From contig NZ_JAUHHE010000002.1 in assembly GCF_030410375.1 (NCBI RefSeq), positions 186,001-250,000 of the forward strand: 64,000 nucleotides of DNA. The letters run 5' to 3'. Below, one piece after another: positions 28,369-38,907 of the stretch. The DNA is from Zwartia vadi. Its GTDB lineage: Bacteria > Pseudomonadota > Gammaproteobacteria > Burkholderiales > Burkholderiaceae_B. Every line of letters begins with the position of its first letter. The first letter of the stretch is position 1. The notes beneath the pieces are model-generated. The model made no database searches. It was given only the letters and a program-made list of their open reading frames with translations, and was not told the DNA's origin. The translations under genes and the position numbers were made by a program.

Positions 28369-29784
28369 ATGCTTACAACGCTTCTTTCCTTTTTTGTCAC
28401 ACTGGGCATACTCATTACTTTTCATGAGCTCGGCCATTATTGGGTCGCACGCTGGTGCGGTGTCCGCGTGTTGCGTTTTTCCGTTGGGTTTGGAAAAGTC
28501 TTAATCAAACGCGTGGATAAAAACGGAACTGAATGGGCGTTGTCTGCCATTCCTTTGGGCGGTTACGTCAAAATGCTGGATCAAGACGACTTGTCGCCTA
28601 CTGATGCAGCTTCATCTTCTTTTTCAACGAGCTCGGCTTCTACAGCTACGTCAACCTCTGCAGACTCAATGTCTGCTGGCAAATCCGTTGTTGATCCGAG
28701 GGGCACAAGTTTTCAATCCCAACCTGTCTCTAAGCGCTTCGCCATTGTTGCCGCCGGCCCCTTATTCAATTTGATTCTTGCCGCGCTTCTGTATGCTGGT
28801 CTGAATTTTGTTGGCACGCAAGAGCCTGAGGCAATTTTGGCTCAACCTGCAGCGAGCACTCCTGCCGCCCAAGCCGGACTTCAGGCTGGGGACAAGCTTG
28901 TTGCTATCAATCAAACTCCGGTTGCCTCATGGCCCCAAGTTCGCTGGAACTTATTGCAACGCCTGGCCGATGGCGGTGAAGTCCAACTCACTATCGAACA
29001 GGGTGGTGCGCAACTGACTCGAACTATGTTGTTGCCATCTGTTGGAGATCCTTCTCAAGCGGATCCTATGCGTGACTTAGGATTAAGTTTGGCGAGTGGG
29101 CCGCCTTTTGTTAGGGGGCTTGTTGAAGGCAGTGTCGCGCAGCGCGCAGGGCTCGAAACAGGCGATCAAATCATCCGCATCAATGCAATCAATCGTCCCG
29201 ATACTGGCACTTTAATCAAAACGATTCAACAACACGCCGGACGAGAGGTTGATATAGAGGTGCTACGCAATGGGCAAGCTCTAAAGTTTGCCTTGATACC
29301 CAATGCGCATACCCTTGAAAACGGTCAAACGGTTGGCCGCGCTGGCATACAACTCGGTGCTGATGTTGCAATGGTGAATGTACGGTATGGATTGTTTGAA
29401 AGCTTGATCAATGGAACCGTCAAAACCTTTGATACTGCATGGTTTTCTCTCAAGATGATGGGCCGCATGTTGACTGGAGAGGTTTCTCTAAAAAATATCA
29501 GTGGCCCCGTTACTATCGCGGACTATGCAGGACAAACTGCCAAAATCGGCTGGGCGGCTTACGTTGCCTTTTTGGCATTGGTTAGTGTCAGTCTTGGGAT
29601 ATTGAATCTCCTGCCAATTCCTATGTTGGATGGGGGGCATCTACTGTATTATCTGATCGAGATGGTGCGTGGAAAACCACCTTCTGCTTTAGTGATGGAG
29701 TGGGGGCAAAGGGTTGGGATTTCCTTGCTTGGAGGTCTGATGGTTCTCGCACTATTTAATGATTTGCTGCGCATTTTCAGCTAA
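28369..29784 (+). CDS. rseP: Site-2 protease RseP
   Basis: 471 residues. An inner-membrane zinc metalloprotease that cuts anti-sigma factors in the sigma-E envelope stress pathway. The HExxH site is HELGH (19-23); two PDZ domains follow (about 150-230 and 240-320); the third zinc ligand is in PMLDGGHLLYYL near the C-terminus. Unusual: residues about 72-116, between the GGYVKML loop and the second helix, are a Ser/Thr/Ala-rich stretch with little resemblance to the usual sequence, longer than the family norm. The gene is upstream of bamA as expected. Confidence 0.95.
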   Translation: MLTTLLSFFVTLGILITFHELGHYWVARWCGVRVLRFSVGFGKVLIKRVDKNGTEWALSAIPLGGYVKMLDQDDLSPTDAASSSFSTSSASTATSTSADSMSAGKSVVDPRGTSFQSQPVSKRFAIVAAGPLFNLILAALLYAGLNFVGTQEPEAILAQPAASTPAAQAGLQAGDKLVAINQTPVASWPQVRWNLLQRLADGGEVQLTIEQGGAQLTRTMLLPSVGDPSQADPMRDLGLSLASGPPFVRGLVEGSVAQRAGLETGDQIIRINAINRPDTGTLIKTIQQHAGREVDIEVLRNGQALKFALIPNAHTLENGQTVGRAGIQLGADVAMVNVRYGLFESLINGTVKTFDTAWFSLKMMGRMLTGEVSLKNISGPVTIADYAGQTAKIGWAAYVAFLALVSVSLGILNLLPIPMLDGGHLLYYLIEMVRGKPPSALVMEWGQRVGISLLGGLMVLALFNDLLRIFS

Positions 29785-29872
29785 GGCAGTTCTGACTTAA
29801 AATCCACTCATCGCAGCTTTTTTTTGCAGCTTGCGTTTGACCGATACACAAGATATTTAAGGATTACCTGGG

Positions 29873-32215
29873 ATGCTCGCTCGTTTGCCATATCTGTTCA
29901 ACAAAGGTTTGCGCGCGTTGACGCACACCTTGTTCCAGGCGCTGTTGATGGCATCTTTGTTGATCCCGTTTGGGGCACAAGCTTTCCAGCCCTTTATCGT
30001 GAGTGATATTCGTGTTGAGGGCATGCAACGCACGGATCCTGGTTCTATCTTTTCACAGTTGCCTGTAAAAGTTGGTCAGAAATTTACTGAAGAGCTTGCA
30101 ACGGAGTCGATTCGTAGACTTTACGCGACCGGATTGTATGCGGATGTTCGTATCCAGACCGCAAATCGTGTTGTGGTTGTCTCTGTTCAGGAACGCCCAA
30201 CAATCGCTGCTATCACGTTTACTGGCATGAAAGAGTTTGAGCCCGATACCATTATCGGAAATCTCAAGCAAGTTGGTTTTGCCCAGGGGCGCGTATTTGA
30301 CCAATCCATGCTCGAGCAGGCCCAGTTTGAGTTGCGTCAGGCTTATCTCAACAAAGGAAAATACGCCGTCGAGATTTCTCCAACTGTCACACCCTTGCCG
30401 CGCAATCGCGTCGGGATTAATTTTGATCTTTTCGAAGGCGGTGTTTCCCGCATCCGAGAGATCAACATAGTCGGTAATACGGCATTTACACAGAGCAGAT
30501 TACGCGACCTCATGTCGTTGACGACTCCTGGCTGGTTGACTTGGTATACCGACACCGATAAATATTCACGTGAAAAGCTCGAGCGTGATATTGAGGCGAT
30601 CAAGTCTTTCTATCTTGATCGCGGCTATCTTGAATTCAAAATTGAGCCTCCTCAGGTCACGATCTCTGGTGATCGGAAAGATATTTTTATCACCCTCACT
30701 ATTTCAGAGGGCAAGCCTTACACCGTATCTGATGTTAAGTTGGCCGGTGATCTGCTGGGTCTTAATCAAGAGATCAATGAGCTTGTCCAACTCAAAGCCG
30801 GACAAGTATTTTCAGGTGCAAAAACGAATGCCACGGCCAAGGGTATTACCGACTTTCTCGGTGGCCTTGGCTATGCGTTTGCCAACGTGAATCCAAACCC
30901 TGTTCTGAATCGGGAAAATCAAACTGCTGAAGTGACTTTTTATGTTGATCCGAGCCGTCGTGTCTACGTTCGTCGTGTTCAGATTACTGGCAACCATCGC
31001 TCAAAAGACGAGGTCATTCGTCGAGAGGTGCGACAACCCGAAGCCGCTTGGTATGACTCCGGCAAAATTAAATTGTCCAGAGATCGTCTGGATCGTGTGG
31101 GTTACTTCAAAGACGTGAAAGTTGGTACAGAGCCAGTCCCTGGTTCACCTGACCAAGTCGACGTTAATTTGACAGTTGAAGAAAAGCCTACAGGTATGCT
31201 CAACCTTGGTGTGGGTTATGGTCAGGTTGATGGCGTGATTCTTTCTGCCGGTATCTCTGAGGAAAACGTCTTCGGAAGCGGTACCAACTTGACGCTGAAT
31301 CTCAATACGAGTGCGTCAAATCGAACCGTTGTCTTGGCTCATACTGATCCGTATTTTACAAATGATGGTATTAGCCGCACGACCTCACTGTATTACAGGA
31401 CTGTCACGCCTTATTCGAACAACCCTGGTAATTACAAAGTCACAACGGGTGGTTTAGGCTTGAACTTCGGCGTTCCGATTACCGAGTTCGACAGAATTTT
31501 CACTGGCGTGAGCCTTGAGCGTAACTCTATCGGCTTGTATGACAACTCTCCGATTGCTTATCGCGAATATGTCAGAGATTACGGTGAAACAACGACAGCT
31601 GCCATTCTGAACTTAGGTTGGTCCAAAGATAACCGTGATAGCGCACTAAGTCCAACAAAAGGTTCGTTTACTCGACTCAAGGTCGATGTGGGTACGGGCA
31701 GTCTCGACTACTATATGTTTGGTGCTCAGTACCAAACTTATCTTCCGATCGGCCGCGACTACACTCTTGCGTTTAACGGAATGTTTGATTACGGTAATAG
31801 TTATAAGACGAATCTTCCTTATCCAATCATTAAAAACGTGTACGCCGGCGGTATCGGAACTGTGAGAGGCTATTCGCAAAACTCTCTGGGTCCGACTGAT
31901 CCGCTGACAGGTACTTATTTGGGTGGCTCAAAGCGGGTTGTCGGTAACGTTCAGTTTTATTTGCCGTTCCCCGGTAGCCAACAGGATCGTTCATTACGCT
32001 GGTTTGCTTTTGCCGATGGCGGTCAGGTCTACGGCACAGATGGCTTGGGCAATGACACGGCGATTGATTTTGGTCAATTACGCTATTCGGCTGGTATCGG
32101 CTTGTCATGGATTTCGCCCTTGGGACCGCTCCAACTTTCTTTTGCCAAACCGCTTAATGCAAAGCCCGGTGACAATACTCAGATTTTTCAATTTCAAATC
32201 GGCACAGGGTTCTAA
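29873..32215 (+). CDS. bamA: Outer-membrane protein assembly factor BamA
   Basis: 780 residues. A signal peptide ends near ...PFGAQAF (about 38-41). Five POTRA domains (about 40-440) begin with VSDIRVEGMQRTDPG. The C-terminal 16-strand barrel carries the conserved loop-6 motif in GTVRGYSQNSLGP and ends in Phe (IGTGF), as outer-membrane proteins do. BamA folds outer-membrane beta-barrels. AAGGA precedes the ATG by about nine bases. Followed by skp and the lpx genes. Confidence 0.97.
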   Translation: MLARLPYLFNKGLRALTHTLFQALLMASLLIPFGAQAFQPFIVSDIRVEGMQRTDPGSIFSQLPVKVGQKFTEELATESIRRLYATGLYADVRIQTANRVVVVSVQERPTIAAITFTGMKEFEPDTIIGNLKQVGFAQGRVFDQSMLEQAQFELRQAYLNKGKYAVEISPTVTPLPRNRVGINFDLFEGGVSRIREINIVGNTAFTQSRLRDLMSLTTPGWLTWYTDTDKYSREKLERDIEAIKSFYLDRGYLEFKIEPPQVTISGDRKDIFITLTISEGKPYTVSDVKLAGDLLGLNQEINELVQLKAGQVFSGAKTNATAKGITDFLGGLGYAFANVNPNPVLNRENQTAEVTFYVDPSRRVYVRRVQITGNHRSKDEVIRREVRQPEAAWYDSGKIKLSRDRLDRVGYFKDVKVGTEPVPGSPDQVDVNLTVEEKPTGMLNLGVGYGQVDGVILSAGISEENVFGSGTNLTLNLNTSASNRTVVLAHTDPYFTNDGISRTTSLYYRTVTPYSNNPGNYKVTTGGLGLNFGVPITEFDRIFTGVSLERNSIGLYDNSPIAYREYVRDYGETTTAAILNLGWSKDNRDSALSPTKGSFTRLKVDVGTGSLDYYMFGAQYQTYLPIGRDYTLAFNGMFDYGNSYKTNLPYPIIKNVYAGGIGTVRGYSQNSLGPTDPLTGTYLGGSKRVVGNVQFYLPFPGSQQDRSLRWFAFADGGQVYGTDGLGNDTAIDFGQLRYSAGIGLSWISPLGPLQLSFAKPLNAKPGDNTQIFQFQIGTGF

Positions 32216-32283
32216 AATATTATTTAGTATCGTTTAGTGGCACAATACCAATCTGTAATTTCGTTTATCGTGAGAATTAAATA

Positions 32284-32850
32284 ATGGCTTCATCCACTGT
32301 TTCCCCATTTCAACTGCGCAATGCTTTTACCGGATTTTCCAAAAGATCCATGGCGTGGATGCTTGCCTTATCCTGCCTGACTTTTGTGTTTGCTTTTGGT
32401 AGCGTTTCTCACGCGCAAGGCACCAAGATCGGTTTTGTGAATACTGAGCGGATTCTGAGAGATTCTGCGCCAGCCAAGGCCGCTCAAACCAAAATTGAAT
32501 CAGAATTCAAAAAGCGTGAAGAAGAGATCCAGCGTTTGGGTAATAATCTTCGTACAGCAGCCCAGAAATTCGAAAAAGACGCACCTGTTTTGTCTGAGTC
32601 AGACCGTAATAAGCGTCAACGCGAACTTGCCAATATCGACGCCGATTTGCAACGCAAGCGTCGCGAACTTCAAGAGGATTTCAACCGCCGCCGCAATGAA
32701 GAGTTTGCAACCATCATTGAACGCGCAAATACTGCGATCAAGCGTATTGCAGAAAAAGACAATTACGACATGATTCTGCAGGATGCAGTGACAGTTAATC
32801 CACGCGTTGATATTACTGATAAAGTAATTCAAGCGTTGGGTGCTAAATAA
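32284..32850 (+). CDS. skp: Periplasmic chaperone Skp/OmpH
   Basis: 188 residues. The signal region is long; a hydrophobic core (MAWMLALSCLTFVFAFG) ends with the cleavage site SHAQ. The true start may be the internal ATG of MAWMLAL at 32350. The mature part begins KIGFVNTERIL and is mostly charged coiled coil (about 60-150), the tentacles that hold unfolded outer-membrane proteins. It lies between bamA and lpxD, the expected position. Confidence 0.94.
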   Translation: MASSTVSPFQLRNAFTGFSKRSMAWMLALSCLTFVFAFGSVSHAQGTKIGFVNTERILRDSAPAKAAQTKIESEFKKREEEIQRLGNNLRTAAQKFEKDAPVLSESDRNKRQRELANIDADLQRKRRELQEDFNRRRNEEFATIIERANTAIKRIAEKDNYDMILQDAVTVNPRVDITDKVIQALGAK

Positions 32851-32862
32851 CAAGACCGGTTC

Positions 32863-33957
32863 ATGCCCGTCCTGTTAGACCCAACCCGGGCACCTGTCTT
32901 ATCTGAGCTATTACGCGCTGTCCCTGGCGGGTTAGTTCAGGGCGTGGTTCCGGGAGCTGAGTGCAATGAAGACCCACGCATCGCTGGTCTGGGATCTTTG
33001 GCCAATGCCAATGAGCTAGAGATCTCATTTATTGTTCATCCGAAATATCTTGAGCACTTGTCGCGCACCCGTGCCTGTGCAGTGATTGTGCTGCCCGAAA
33101 TTGAAGAAGCGCTTGCGAAGGCTGTTCCTGCGCCTCAATTTGCACGGATCGTTTGCAAGCATCCATACTTGCTTTATGCGCGTATTTCACAGTGGTTCGA
33201 ATGGGCAAGACAGCCTGCATTTGATCCCGGGATCCATCCAACGGCAATCGTCGACCCCACAGCAACGATTGCGCCAAGTGCCCTGATTGGACCACACGCA
33301 GTGATTGGTGCCCGTTGCTCGATTGGAGCCATGACACAAATTGGTGCTGGCTGCGTAATCGGTGATGATGTTTCAATTGGCGCATCTTCTATACTTTATC
33401 CACGCGTGACGATTTACTATGGCGTGAAAGTCGGCGACCGTGCAATTATCCATAGCGGCGCAGTGCTGGGTGCGGACGGCTTTGGTTTTGCTCCAGATCC
33501 CAGTTTGTCAAAGGGTGCCTGGGGAAAAATTCCCCAATTAGGTGTCGTGTTGATCGGTCATGATGTTGAAATTGGTGCGAACACTACGATTGACCGTGGC
33601 GCCCTGGATAATACGGTTGTTGGTGATGGTGTCAAAATAGATAACCACGTGATGATCGGACACAACTGTCAAATTGGTGCGCATACAGCGATTGCTGCTT
33701 GCGTAGGGATTGCGGGCTCCACAGTGATAGGTTCTCGCTGCACAATAGGCGGCATGGCAGGAATATCTGGTCATTTGCTGATTGGTGATGATGTGCACAT
33801 CTCAGGCGGAACGGGTGTGATTGCCAGCATCGATCAACCTGGTCGTTATACGGGTGTGTATCCCTTTACAGAACATAAAGAGTGGCAACGCAATGCTGCA
33901 GTGATTACTCAGCTTTCTAGTTTACGCAAACGGGTGAGGGCGCTTGAGCGCGAATAG
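32863..33957 (+). CDS. lpxD: UDP-3-O-(3-hydroxyacyl)glucosamine N-acyltransferase
   Basis: 364 residues. It adds the N-linked hydroxyacyl chain in lipid A synthesis. The N-terminal uridine-binding domain (1-110) is followed by a left-handed beta-helix of hexapeptide repeats (IGPHAVIGARCSIGAM and so on) and a C-terminal helix. The catalytic His region is in VKIDNHVMIGHNCQIGAH. It starts 12 bases after skp. Confidence 0.96.
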   Translation: MPVLLDPTRAPVLSELLRAVPGGLVQGVVPGAECNEDPRIAGLGSLANANELEISFIVHPKYLEHLSRTRACAVIVLPEIEEALAKAVPAPQFARIVCKHPYLLYARISQWFEWARQPAFDPGIHPTAIVDPTATIAPSALIGPHAVIGARCSIGAMTQIGAGCVIGDDVSIGASSILYPRVTIYYGVKVGDRAIIHSGAVLGADGFGFAPDPSLSKGAWGKIPQLGVVLIGHDVEIGANTTIDRGALDNTVVGDGVKIDNHVMIGHNCQIGAHTAIAACVGIAGSTVIGSRCTIGGMAGISGHLLIGDDVHISGGTGVIASIDQPGRYTGVYPFTEHKEWQRNAAVITQLSSLRKRVRALERE

Positions 33958-34051
33958 ATAGATAAATTGCAACCCGCTTTGCTGATGGCTCGGGACCTTT
34001 AATAAGCTTTGCCGTTTTGGTTTTACATTCATGAAGCATCTAGGATAAGTT

Positions 34052-34504
34052 ATGCAACTTGATATTAAAAGTATTCTCGACAGACTTCCGCATCGATATC
34101 CCATGCTCTTGATTGATCGTGTCATTGACATGGTCCCCGGCAAATCCATCAAGGCCTTGAAAAATGTTTCCATTAATGAACCTTTTTTTATGGGACATTT
34201 TCCTCATCACCCTGTGATGCCCGGTGTACTGATTCTCGAAGCAATGGCCCAGGCAGCGGCAATTTTTTCGTTTGCTGATGAAACCGGGCTCAAACCGAAA
34301 GATGAAGAAATTTTGTACTACTTTGTCGGCATTGATGGCGCGCGTTTTCGCAAACCTGTTTTGCCTGGAGATCAATTGCACATCGAGGTTGTTGCCGAAC
34401 GTCTAGGGCGAACAATTTGCAAATACCAAGGGCATGCTTTTGTCGATGGACAAGAGGTTGCCGAAGCCAAACTGATGTGTGCCATCAGACCTATGGAAAA
34501 ATAA
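34052..34504 (+). CDS. fabZ: (3R)-hydroxyacyl-ACP dehydratase FabZ
   Basis: 150 residues, hotdog fold. It dehydrates 3-hydroxyacyl-ACP in fatty-acid elongation and competes with LpxA/LpxD for the same substrate pool. The active-site His and Glu are in [28 protein letters not shown] precedes the ATG. The stop directly abuts the lpxA ATG. Confidence 0.97.
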   Translation: MQLDIKSILDRLPHRYPMLLIDRVIDMVPGKSIKALKNVSINEPFFMGHFPHHPVMPGVLILEAMAQAAAIFSFADETGLKPKDEEILYYFVGIDGARFRKPVLPGDQLHIEVVAERLGRTICKYQGHAFVDGQEVAEAKLMCAIRPMEK

Positions 34505-35299
34505 ATGACTGCGTTGATTCATCCAACCGCTCTCATCGACCCCCAGGCACAGTTGCACGAATCAGTGTCGGTCGGTGCATATTCCATCATCGGACCTAAT
34601 GTCAAAATTGGTGCGCATTCTATTGTGGGACCACATTGCGTCATCGACGGTCATACCGTCATTGGTGAAAGCAATCACTTCTATCGTTTTTGTTCAGTTG
34701 GCGGCATGCCACAGGACAAAAAATATGCAGGCGAGCCAACCCGTCTAGAAATGGGTGACCGCAACATGGTGCGTGAATATGTCACCATTAATACGGGAAC
34801 AGTTCAGGACGTTGGTGTGACACGCCTTGGTTCTGATAATTGGATCATGGCCTATGTGCATGTTGCGCATGATTGTCAGATCGGCAGTCAAACCATTCTA
34901 GCCAATGGCGTTCAGATGGGAGGTCACGTACACATCGGTGATTGGGCAATTGTTGGTGGATTGGCAGCTGTGCATCAGTTTGGAAAAATTGGAGCACATA
35001 GCATGACGGGCGGTCAAAGTGCTCTGCATATGGATATTCCGCCCTACGTCATGGGTTCCGGTAATCCATGCGTGCCCGTTGGCATCAACGTCGAAGGGCT
35101 CAAGCGTCGTGGTTTTAGCCAAGAGTCTATCTCTGCACTGCGCGATGCCTACAAAATCATTTATCGTCGCGGCTTATCCTTGAGTGATGCCTGCGCAGAG
35201 TTGCGTCAGCGTCAACAGCAAGAGCCTGGCGTGGCTGCCGCGCTTCAACCTTTGCTGGACTTTATCGAAGCGAGCAAGCGAGGCATCATCCGACCATGA
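34505..35299 (+). CDS. lpxA: UDP-N-acetylglucosamine O-acyltransferase LpxA
   Basis: 264 residues, first enzyme of lipid A synthesis. Hexapeptide-repeat beta-helix ([20 protein letters not shown] onward), catalytic His in [13 protein letters not shown], and a helical C-terminal domain (from [12 protein letters not shown]). It begins immediately after the fabZ stop and its own stop overlaps lpxB in ATGA. Confidence 0.97.
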   Translation: MTALIHPTALIDPQAQLHESVSVGAYSIIGPNVKIGAHSIVGPHCVIDGHTVIGESNHFYRFCSVGGMPQDKKYAGEPTRLEMGDRNMVREYVTINTGTVQDVGVTRLGSDNWIMAYVHVAHDCQIGSQTILANGVQMGGHVHIGDWAIVGGLAAVHQFGKIGAHSMTGGQSALHMDIPPYVMGSGNPCVPVGINVEGLKRRGFSQESISALRDAYKIIYRRGLSLSDACAELRQRQQQEPGVAAALQPLLDFIEASKRGIIRP

Positions 35300-36480
35300 C
35301 TTGGCGCCTAGGGCTCATTGCCGGCGAGCCTTCCGGGGACTTAATCGCCGCAAGGGCCTTAGCAGGCCTGAAACTGGCTGACCCACAGGTACGTCCAGAA
35401 GGAATTGGCGGTCCTCATTTGGCAGCAGAGGGGCTTGAAGTGTGGCACCCTATGCACGCATTGAGCGTATTTGGTTATGTTGATGCGATCAAGCGTTTGC
35501 CTTCACTAATCAATATTTACAGAGACGTAAAAAATCGCTGGTTACGTCAGCCTCCGGCAGTCTTTTTGGGGGTAGATGCTCCAGACTTTAATTTGCGTCT
35601 AGAGCACCGTTTGCGTCGCGCTGGGGTTCCAACAGTTCACTTTGTCGGGCCTTCCATTTGGGCTTGGCGTTATGAGCGTATCCATTACATTCGTGAAGCT
35701 GTCTCGCATATGCTGGTGTTATTTCCTTTTGAAGAAGCAATTTATAAAAAGGAAGGTATTCCTGTCACGTATGTCGGTCACCCTATGGCGGATGCGATCG
35801 CAATCAAACCTGATCAACAAGCTGCCAGAGTTCGATTGGGTCTAGATCCTACGGCTCGAATCATTGCGGTTTTACCCGGCAGTCGTGCCTCTGAGATCAA
35901 GTTGATTGCACCACGTTTTCTGCAAGCCGCTCAACGTTTACAAAAACAAGATCCTGCTTTGCAATTTGTTGTTCCGATGGTAAATGAACAACGCGCGCGC
36001 GAGTTCGGAGTGTTCCTAAAACAGTTTCCAGTCGAGAATCTGCATACGATTCTTGCGCCAAAATGCATTGTTGGTGCCTCTGATCCGATTGCCTGGTCTG
36101 TACTGGAGGCTTGTGATATCGCACTTGTCGCAAGTGGCACTGCAACACTTGAGACGGCTCTTTTTAAAAAACCAATGGTGATTTCTTATGCAGTTTCACC
36201 TTTGGTTAGAAAAATTATGGCTTGGAAATCCGGACAGCAAAGACCTTATTTACCCTGGGTAGGGTTGCCAAATGTCTTGCTCAATGACTTTGCTGTACCC
36301 GAGTTGATTCAAGACGATGCAACACCTGAGAACCTTGCGCGTGAACTTTCAGCTTTGCTCGGCGATGAGCGTCGTTGTGAAACGATTCGAAACCGGTTCA
36401 CTGAAATGCACCATACCCTTCGTTGTGATACCCCTGCTCGTGTGGCGCAGGCAATAGAATATGTTGTTCGCAATGGCTAA
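35296..36480 (+). CDS. lpxB: Lipid A disaccharide synthase LpxB
   Basis: 394 residues, GT-B glycosyltransferase (family 19) that joins UDP-diacylglucosamine and lipid X at the inner membrane. Signatures: [12 protein letters not shown] at the N-terminus, [31 protein letters not shown] and the nucleotide-site [11 protein letters not shown]. Overlaps lpxA by four bases and rnhB by 20. Confidence 0.97.
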   Translation: MTWRLGLIAGEPSGDLIAARALAGLKLADPQVRPEGIGGPHLAAEGLEVWHPMHALSVFGYVDAIKRLPSLINIYRDVKNRWLRQPPAVFLGVDAPDFNLRLEHRLRRAGVPTVHFVGPSIWAWRYERIHYIREAVSHMLVLFPFEEAIYKKEGIPVTYVGHPMADAIAIKPDQQAARVRLGLDPTARIIAVLPGSRASEIKLIAPRFLQAAQRLQKQDPALQFVVPMVNEQRAREFGVFLKQFPVENLHTILAPKCIVGASDPIAWSVLEACDIALVASGTATLETALFKKPMVISYAVSPLVRKIMAWKSGQQRPYLPWVGLPNVLLNDFAVPELIQDDATPENLARELSALLGDERRCETIRNRFTEMHHTLRCDTPARVAQAIEYVVRNG

Positions 36481-37099
36481 AGCTAGGCATTCACTTGCTC
36501 AACCTGGATTGTTTGATTGCTCTGATGATCAGGCGTCTAGTGTTGCCGGTGTAGATGAAGCGGGCAGAGGACCGCTTGCGGGAGATGTTTATGCGGCCGC
36601 TGTCATACTTGACCCTCATGACACAATCGAAGGTTTGGCTGACTCAAAGACTTTGTCAGAAAAGAAACGCGAATATTTTGCCCAAGCGATTAAAACGCGT
36701 GCTTTATCTTGGTCTATCGCAGTCGCGACAGTTGCTGAAATTGATGAATTGAATATTTTGCAGGCCACTCTTCTTGCAATGAAACGAGCGGTAGAGGGGC
36801 TTTCAGTCAAACCTGAACTCGTCTGGGTGGATGGTAACCAGTCCCCACGCCTGGGCTGTCGAGTGCAAACAATCGTTAAAGGCGATGCTTTGGTGCCTGC
36901 TATTTCTGCGGCATCCATTTTGGCTAAAACAGCGCGCGATCATGACCTGCAACGCTTACATTTACTATACCCCCAGTATGCTTTTGATCAACATAAAGGC
37001 TACGGTACAGCACTTCATATGGCACGACTCAAGCAATATGGCCCGAGTCCAGTACACAGGCGCAGTTTTGCACCGGTGCGCGCCTGTTTGGAATCATGA
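36461..37099 (+). CDS. rnhB: Ribonuclease HII
   Basis: 212 residues. It cuts RNA in RNA-DNA hybrids and initiates ribonucleotide removal. Motif [20 protein letters not shown] with the catalytic Asp-Glu, a third Asp in ADSKTLS and another in the VDGN region; the SILAKTARD segment is typical. The start overlaps the lpxB end by 20 bases; ATG 36473 is an alternative. The TGA overlaps the next start in ATGATG. Confidence 0.96.
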   Translation: MLFAMAKARHSLAQPGLFDCSDDQASSVAGVDEAGRGPLAGDVYAAAVILDPHDTIEGLADSKTLSEKKREYFAQAIKTRALSWSIAVATVAEIDELNILQATLLAMKRAVEGLSVKPELVWVDGNQSPRLGCRVQTIVKGDALVPAISAASILAKTARDHDLQRLHLLYPQYAFDQHKGYGTALHMARLKQYGPSPVHRRSFAPVRACLES

Positions 37100-37872
37100 T
37101 GAAACACATCGAGTCACGCGCTAATCCTCTTTATAAGCAGCTTTTTAAATGGCAGTCCAGTGCCGGACGTCGTGATGAACCCGTGCTGCTAGAAGGGGTC
37201 AATCTCTGTCAGTCCTGGCTGGATCTTGGTAGACAGCCCAATCATGCGATTTTCGACATCGATAGAATCGGTCAGCCTCATCTGACAGCCTTGATCGACA
37301 AGTTAAATCCGGATGTGTGTCTCACGATGTCAGGTTCTTTACTTGGCAATCTTTCAAGCGTGGATACTGATCAAGGGGTCTTGTTTGTCGCACAGCCGGC
37401 TATTCATCCTATTCCTGAGAAGATTGCTGAAAATGTTGTCCTGTTGGATAGATTGCAAGACCCCGGCAACGTGGGCGCGATTTTGCGTACATGTGCGGCA
37501 GCTGGGATTAAACGAGTATTTGCTTCAAGTGGAACAGCCGGCTTGTGGTCTCCAAAGGTATTGCGAAGCGCACAAGGTGCGCATTTCGTTTTGAAGTTAC
37601 ATGAACATATTGACTTATTGTCGTTGACGACCGCCTTGAGTGTGCCTTTAATCGTTACAACTCTTGAGCGCGCGAGTGATCTCTATCAAACAGTTTTGCC
37701 CAAACATGCAGCTTGGGTCTTTGGCAATGAAGGGCAAGGTGTCGCACCCGACTTGATGTCACGTGCAGATTTGCGTGTCAAAATCATGCATGATCAAGCA
37801 GTGGAATCTTTAAATGTCACCGTTGCTTCGGCAGTGTGTCTCTTTGAGCAGAGACGACAACATCTTTTTTAA
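37096..37872 (+). CDS. TrmH/SpoU-family RNA 2'-O-methyltransferase
   Basis: 258 residues. An N-terminal substrate-binding part (1-100) precedes the SPOUT domain. Three SpoU motifs are visible: [20 protein letters not shown] (motif 1), VFGNEGQGV (motif 2) and [16 protein letters not shown] (motif 3). These form the knotted SAM site. Probably methylates rRNA or tRNA; the target base cannot be named. Two possible ATGs (37096, 37099). Converges with ppsR, overlapping it by four bases. Confidence 0.9.
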   Translation: MMKHIESRANPLYKQLFKWQSSAGRRDEPVLLEGVNLCQSWLDLGRQPNHAIFDIDRIGQPHLTALIDKLNPDVCLTMSGSLLGNLSSVDTDQGVLFVAQPAIHPIPEKIAENVVLLDRLQDPGNVGAILRTCAAAGIKRVFASSGTAGLWSPKVLRSAQGAHFVLKLHEHIDLLSLTTALSVPLIVTTLERASDLYQTVLPKHAAWVFGNEGQGVAPDLMSRADLRVKIMHDQAVESLNVTVASAVCLFEQRRQHLF

Positions 37873-38705
37873 TATGCAGAGTGTCGGTCTAGTCCGACTT
37901 CCTGTAGCACGGTTGTCGAAATTTCTTCGATTGATTTGGTTGTCGTCGACAGCATGGGGATAGACTCTCTTCTCATCAGTCGCTCTGCCTCCGCAACCTC
38001 ATGGCGGCATTGAGGTAAAGACGCATATAAGCTATCCGGACGGCGTTCGTGCCTGACCTCCATCAGTCGTTCGGGTTGAATAGTTAGTCCAAAAAGCTTT
38101 GACCGAAAGGGCATGAGTGTTGATGGCAAGGCTCCCCGGTCAAAATCCTCAGGAATTAATGGGAAATTGGCTGCTTTAACGCCATATTGCATCGCTAAAT
38201 AAAGACTAGTCGGTGTCTTTCCACATCTAGAAACACCTACCAAAATCACATCAGCTTGTGCCAATCCTGATACAAATTGACCATCATCATGCGCAAGGCT
38301 GAAATTGATTGCTTCGATTCGATTTCGATATTGTGTCGAGCTGACAGCCTTGTGAGACTTGCCGATTGAGTGACTTGATTTCATCCCCAAATTTTGTTCG
38401 AGAGGTTCGACAAAAGCGCCAAACAAATCTAGAAACAGAGCATGGGCAAGCTTGACCCTCGCCAAAACGTCAGGGTTGACAAGAGTTGTAAAAACAATCG
38501 GTGGAGTGCCTTGGTCGGCTGCGCAGCGATTGATCCGTTGAACAACGGTATCCGCTTTTTCGACGGTATCAATAAATGGGACCCGGACTTGTCGAAAAGT
38601 GACAGACTCAAACTGAGATAAAACTGAGTGGCTGAAGGTTTCCGCCGTAATTCCCGTACCGTCAGAGATGATGAAAACTGTGCGTTCGGTGGCGGGTATG
38701 GTCAT
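37869..38705 (-). CDS. ppsR: PEP synthase regulatory protein (kinase/pyrophosphorylase)
   Basis: 278 residues of the DUF299 family. It inactivates PEP synthase by ADP-dependent phosphorylation and reactivates it by phosphorolysis. The start [20 protein letters not shown] and the P-loop [15 protein letters not shown] are characteristic. It is divergent from ppsA, the known gene pair, across 202 bases. Confidence 0.96.
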   Translation of the reverse strand: MTIPATERTVFIISDGTGITAETFSHSVLSQFESVTFRQVRVPFIDTVEKADTVVQRINRCAADQGTPPIVFTTLVNPDVLARVKLAHALFLDLFGAFVEPLEQNLGMKSSHSIGKSHKAVSSTQYRNRIEAINFSLAHDDGQFVSGLAQADVILVGVSRCGKTPTSLYLAMQYGVKAANFPLIPEDFDRGALPSTLMPFRSKLFGLTIQPERLMEVRHERRPDSLYASLPQCRHEVAEAERLMRRESIPMLSTTTKSIEEISTTVLQEVGLDRHSAY

Positions 38706-38736
38706 GAAATTGATCCGAAATCGTTAGCTTGAGTAG

Positions 38737-38742
38737 TATAAT
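38737..38742 (+). promoter_or_regulatory. ppsA: Candidate -10 box for ppsA
   Basis: A perfect TATAAT stands alone in the ppsR-ppsA gap. I see no good -35 at 16-18 bases upstream, so it may need an activator or may not be used. Transcription from it would include the foldable region at 38793-38877. Confidence 0.3.
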
Positions 38743-38792
38743 GCAGCGCAGCAATTGTTTAGTTGAATGGTCACCCCAAAACGGCCAAGGCC

Positions 38793-38877
38793 AGTTTGGT
38801 TAGTGCGCTTGTATCTCATCACACGCCTCATCTTTTTTACTTTGAGGCTTCGCTGAGGTCAATGCCTTAACCAAACT
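38793..38877 (+). promoter_or_regulatory. ppsA: Foldable leader upstream of ppsA
   Basis: Outer stem: AGTTTGGTTA (38793-38802) is perfectly complementary to TAACCAAACT (38868-38877), 65 bases apart. An inner hairpin pairs GCCTCA (38825-38830) with TGAGGC (38843-38848) over a T-rich loop. It ends 30 bases before the ppsA ATG, near the ribosome-binding region. This could be a leader RNA controlling ppsA. It matches no RNA family I recognise. Confidence 0.4.
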
Positions 38878-38907
38878 CGCTTTCTCACATTGTAAAGGGT
38901 GACTTTC

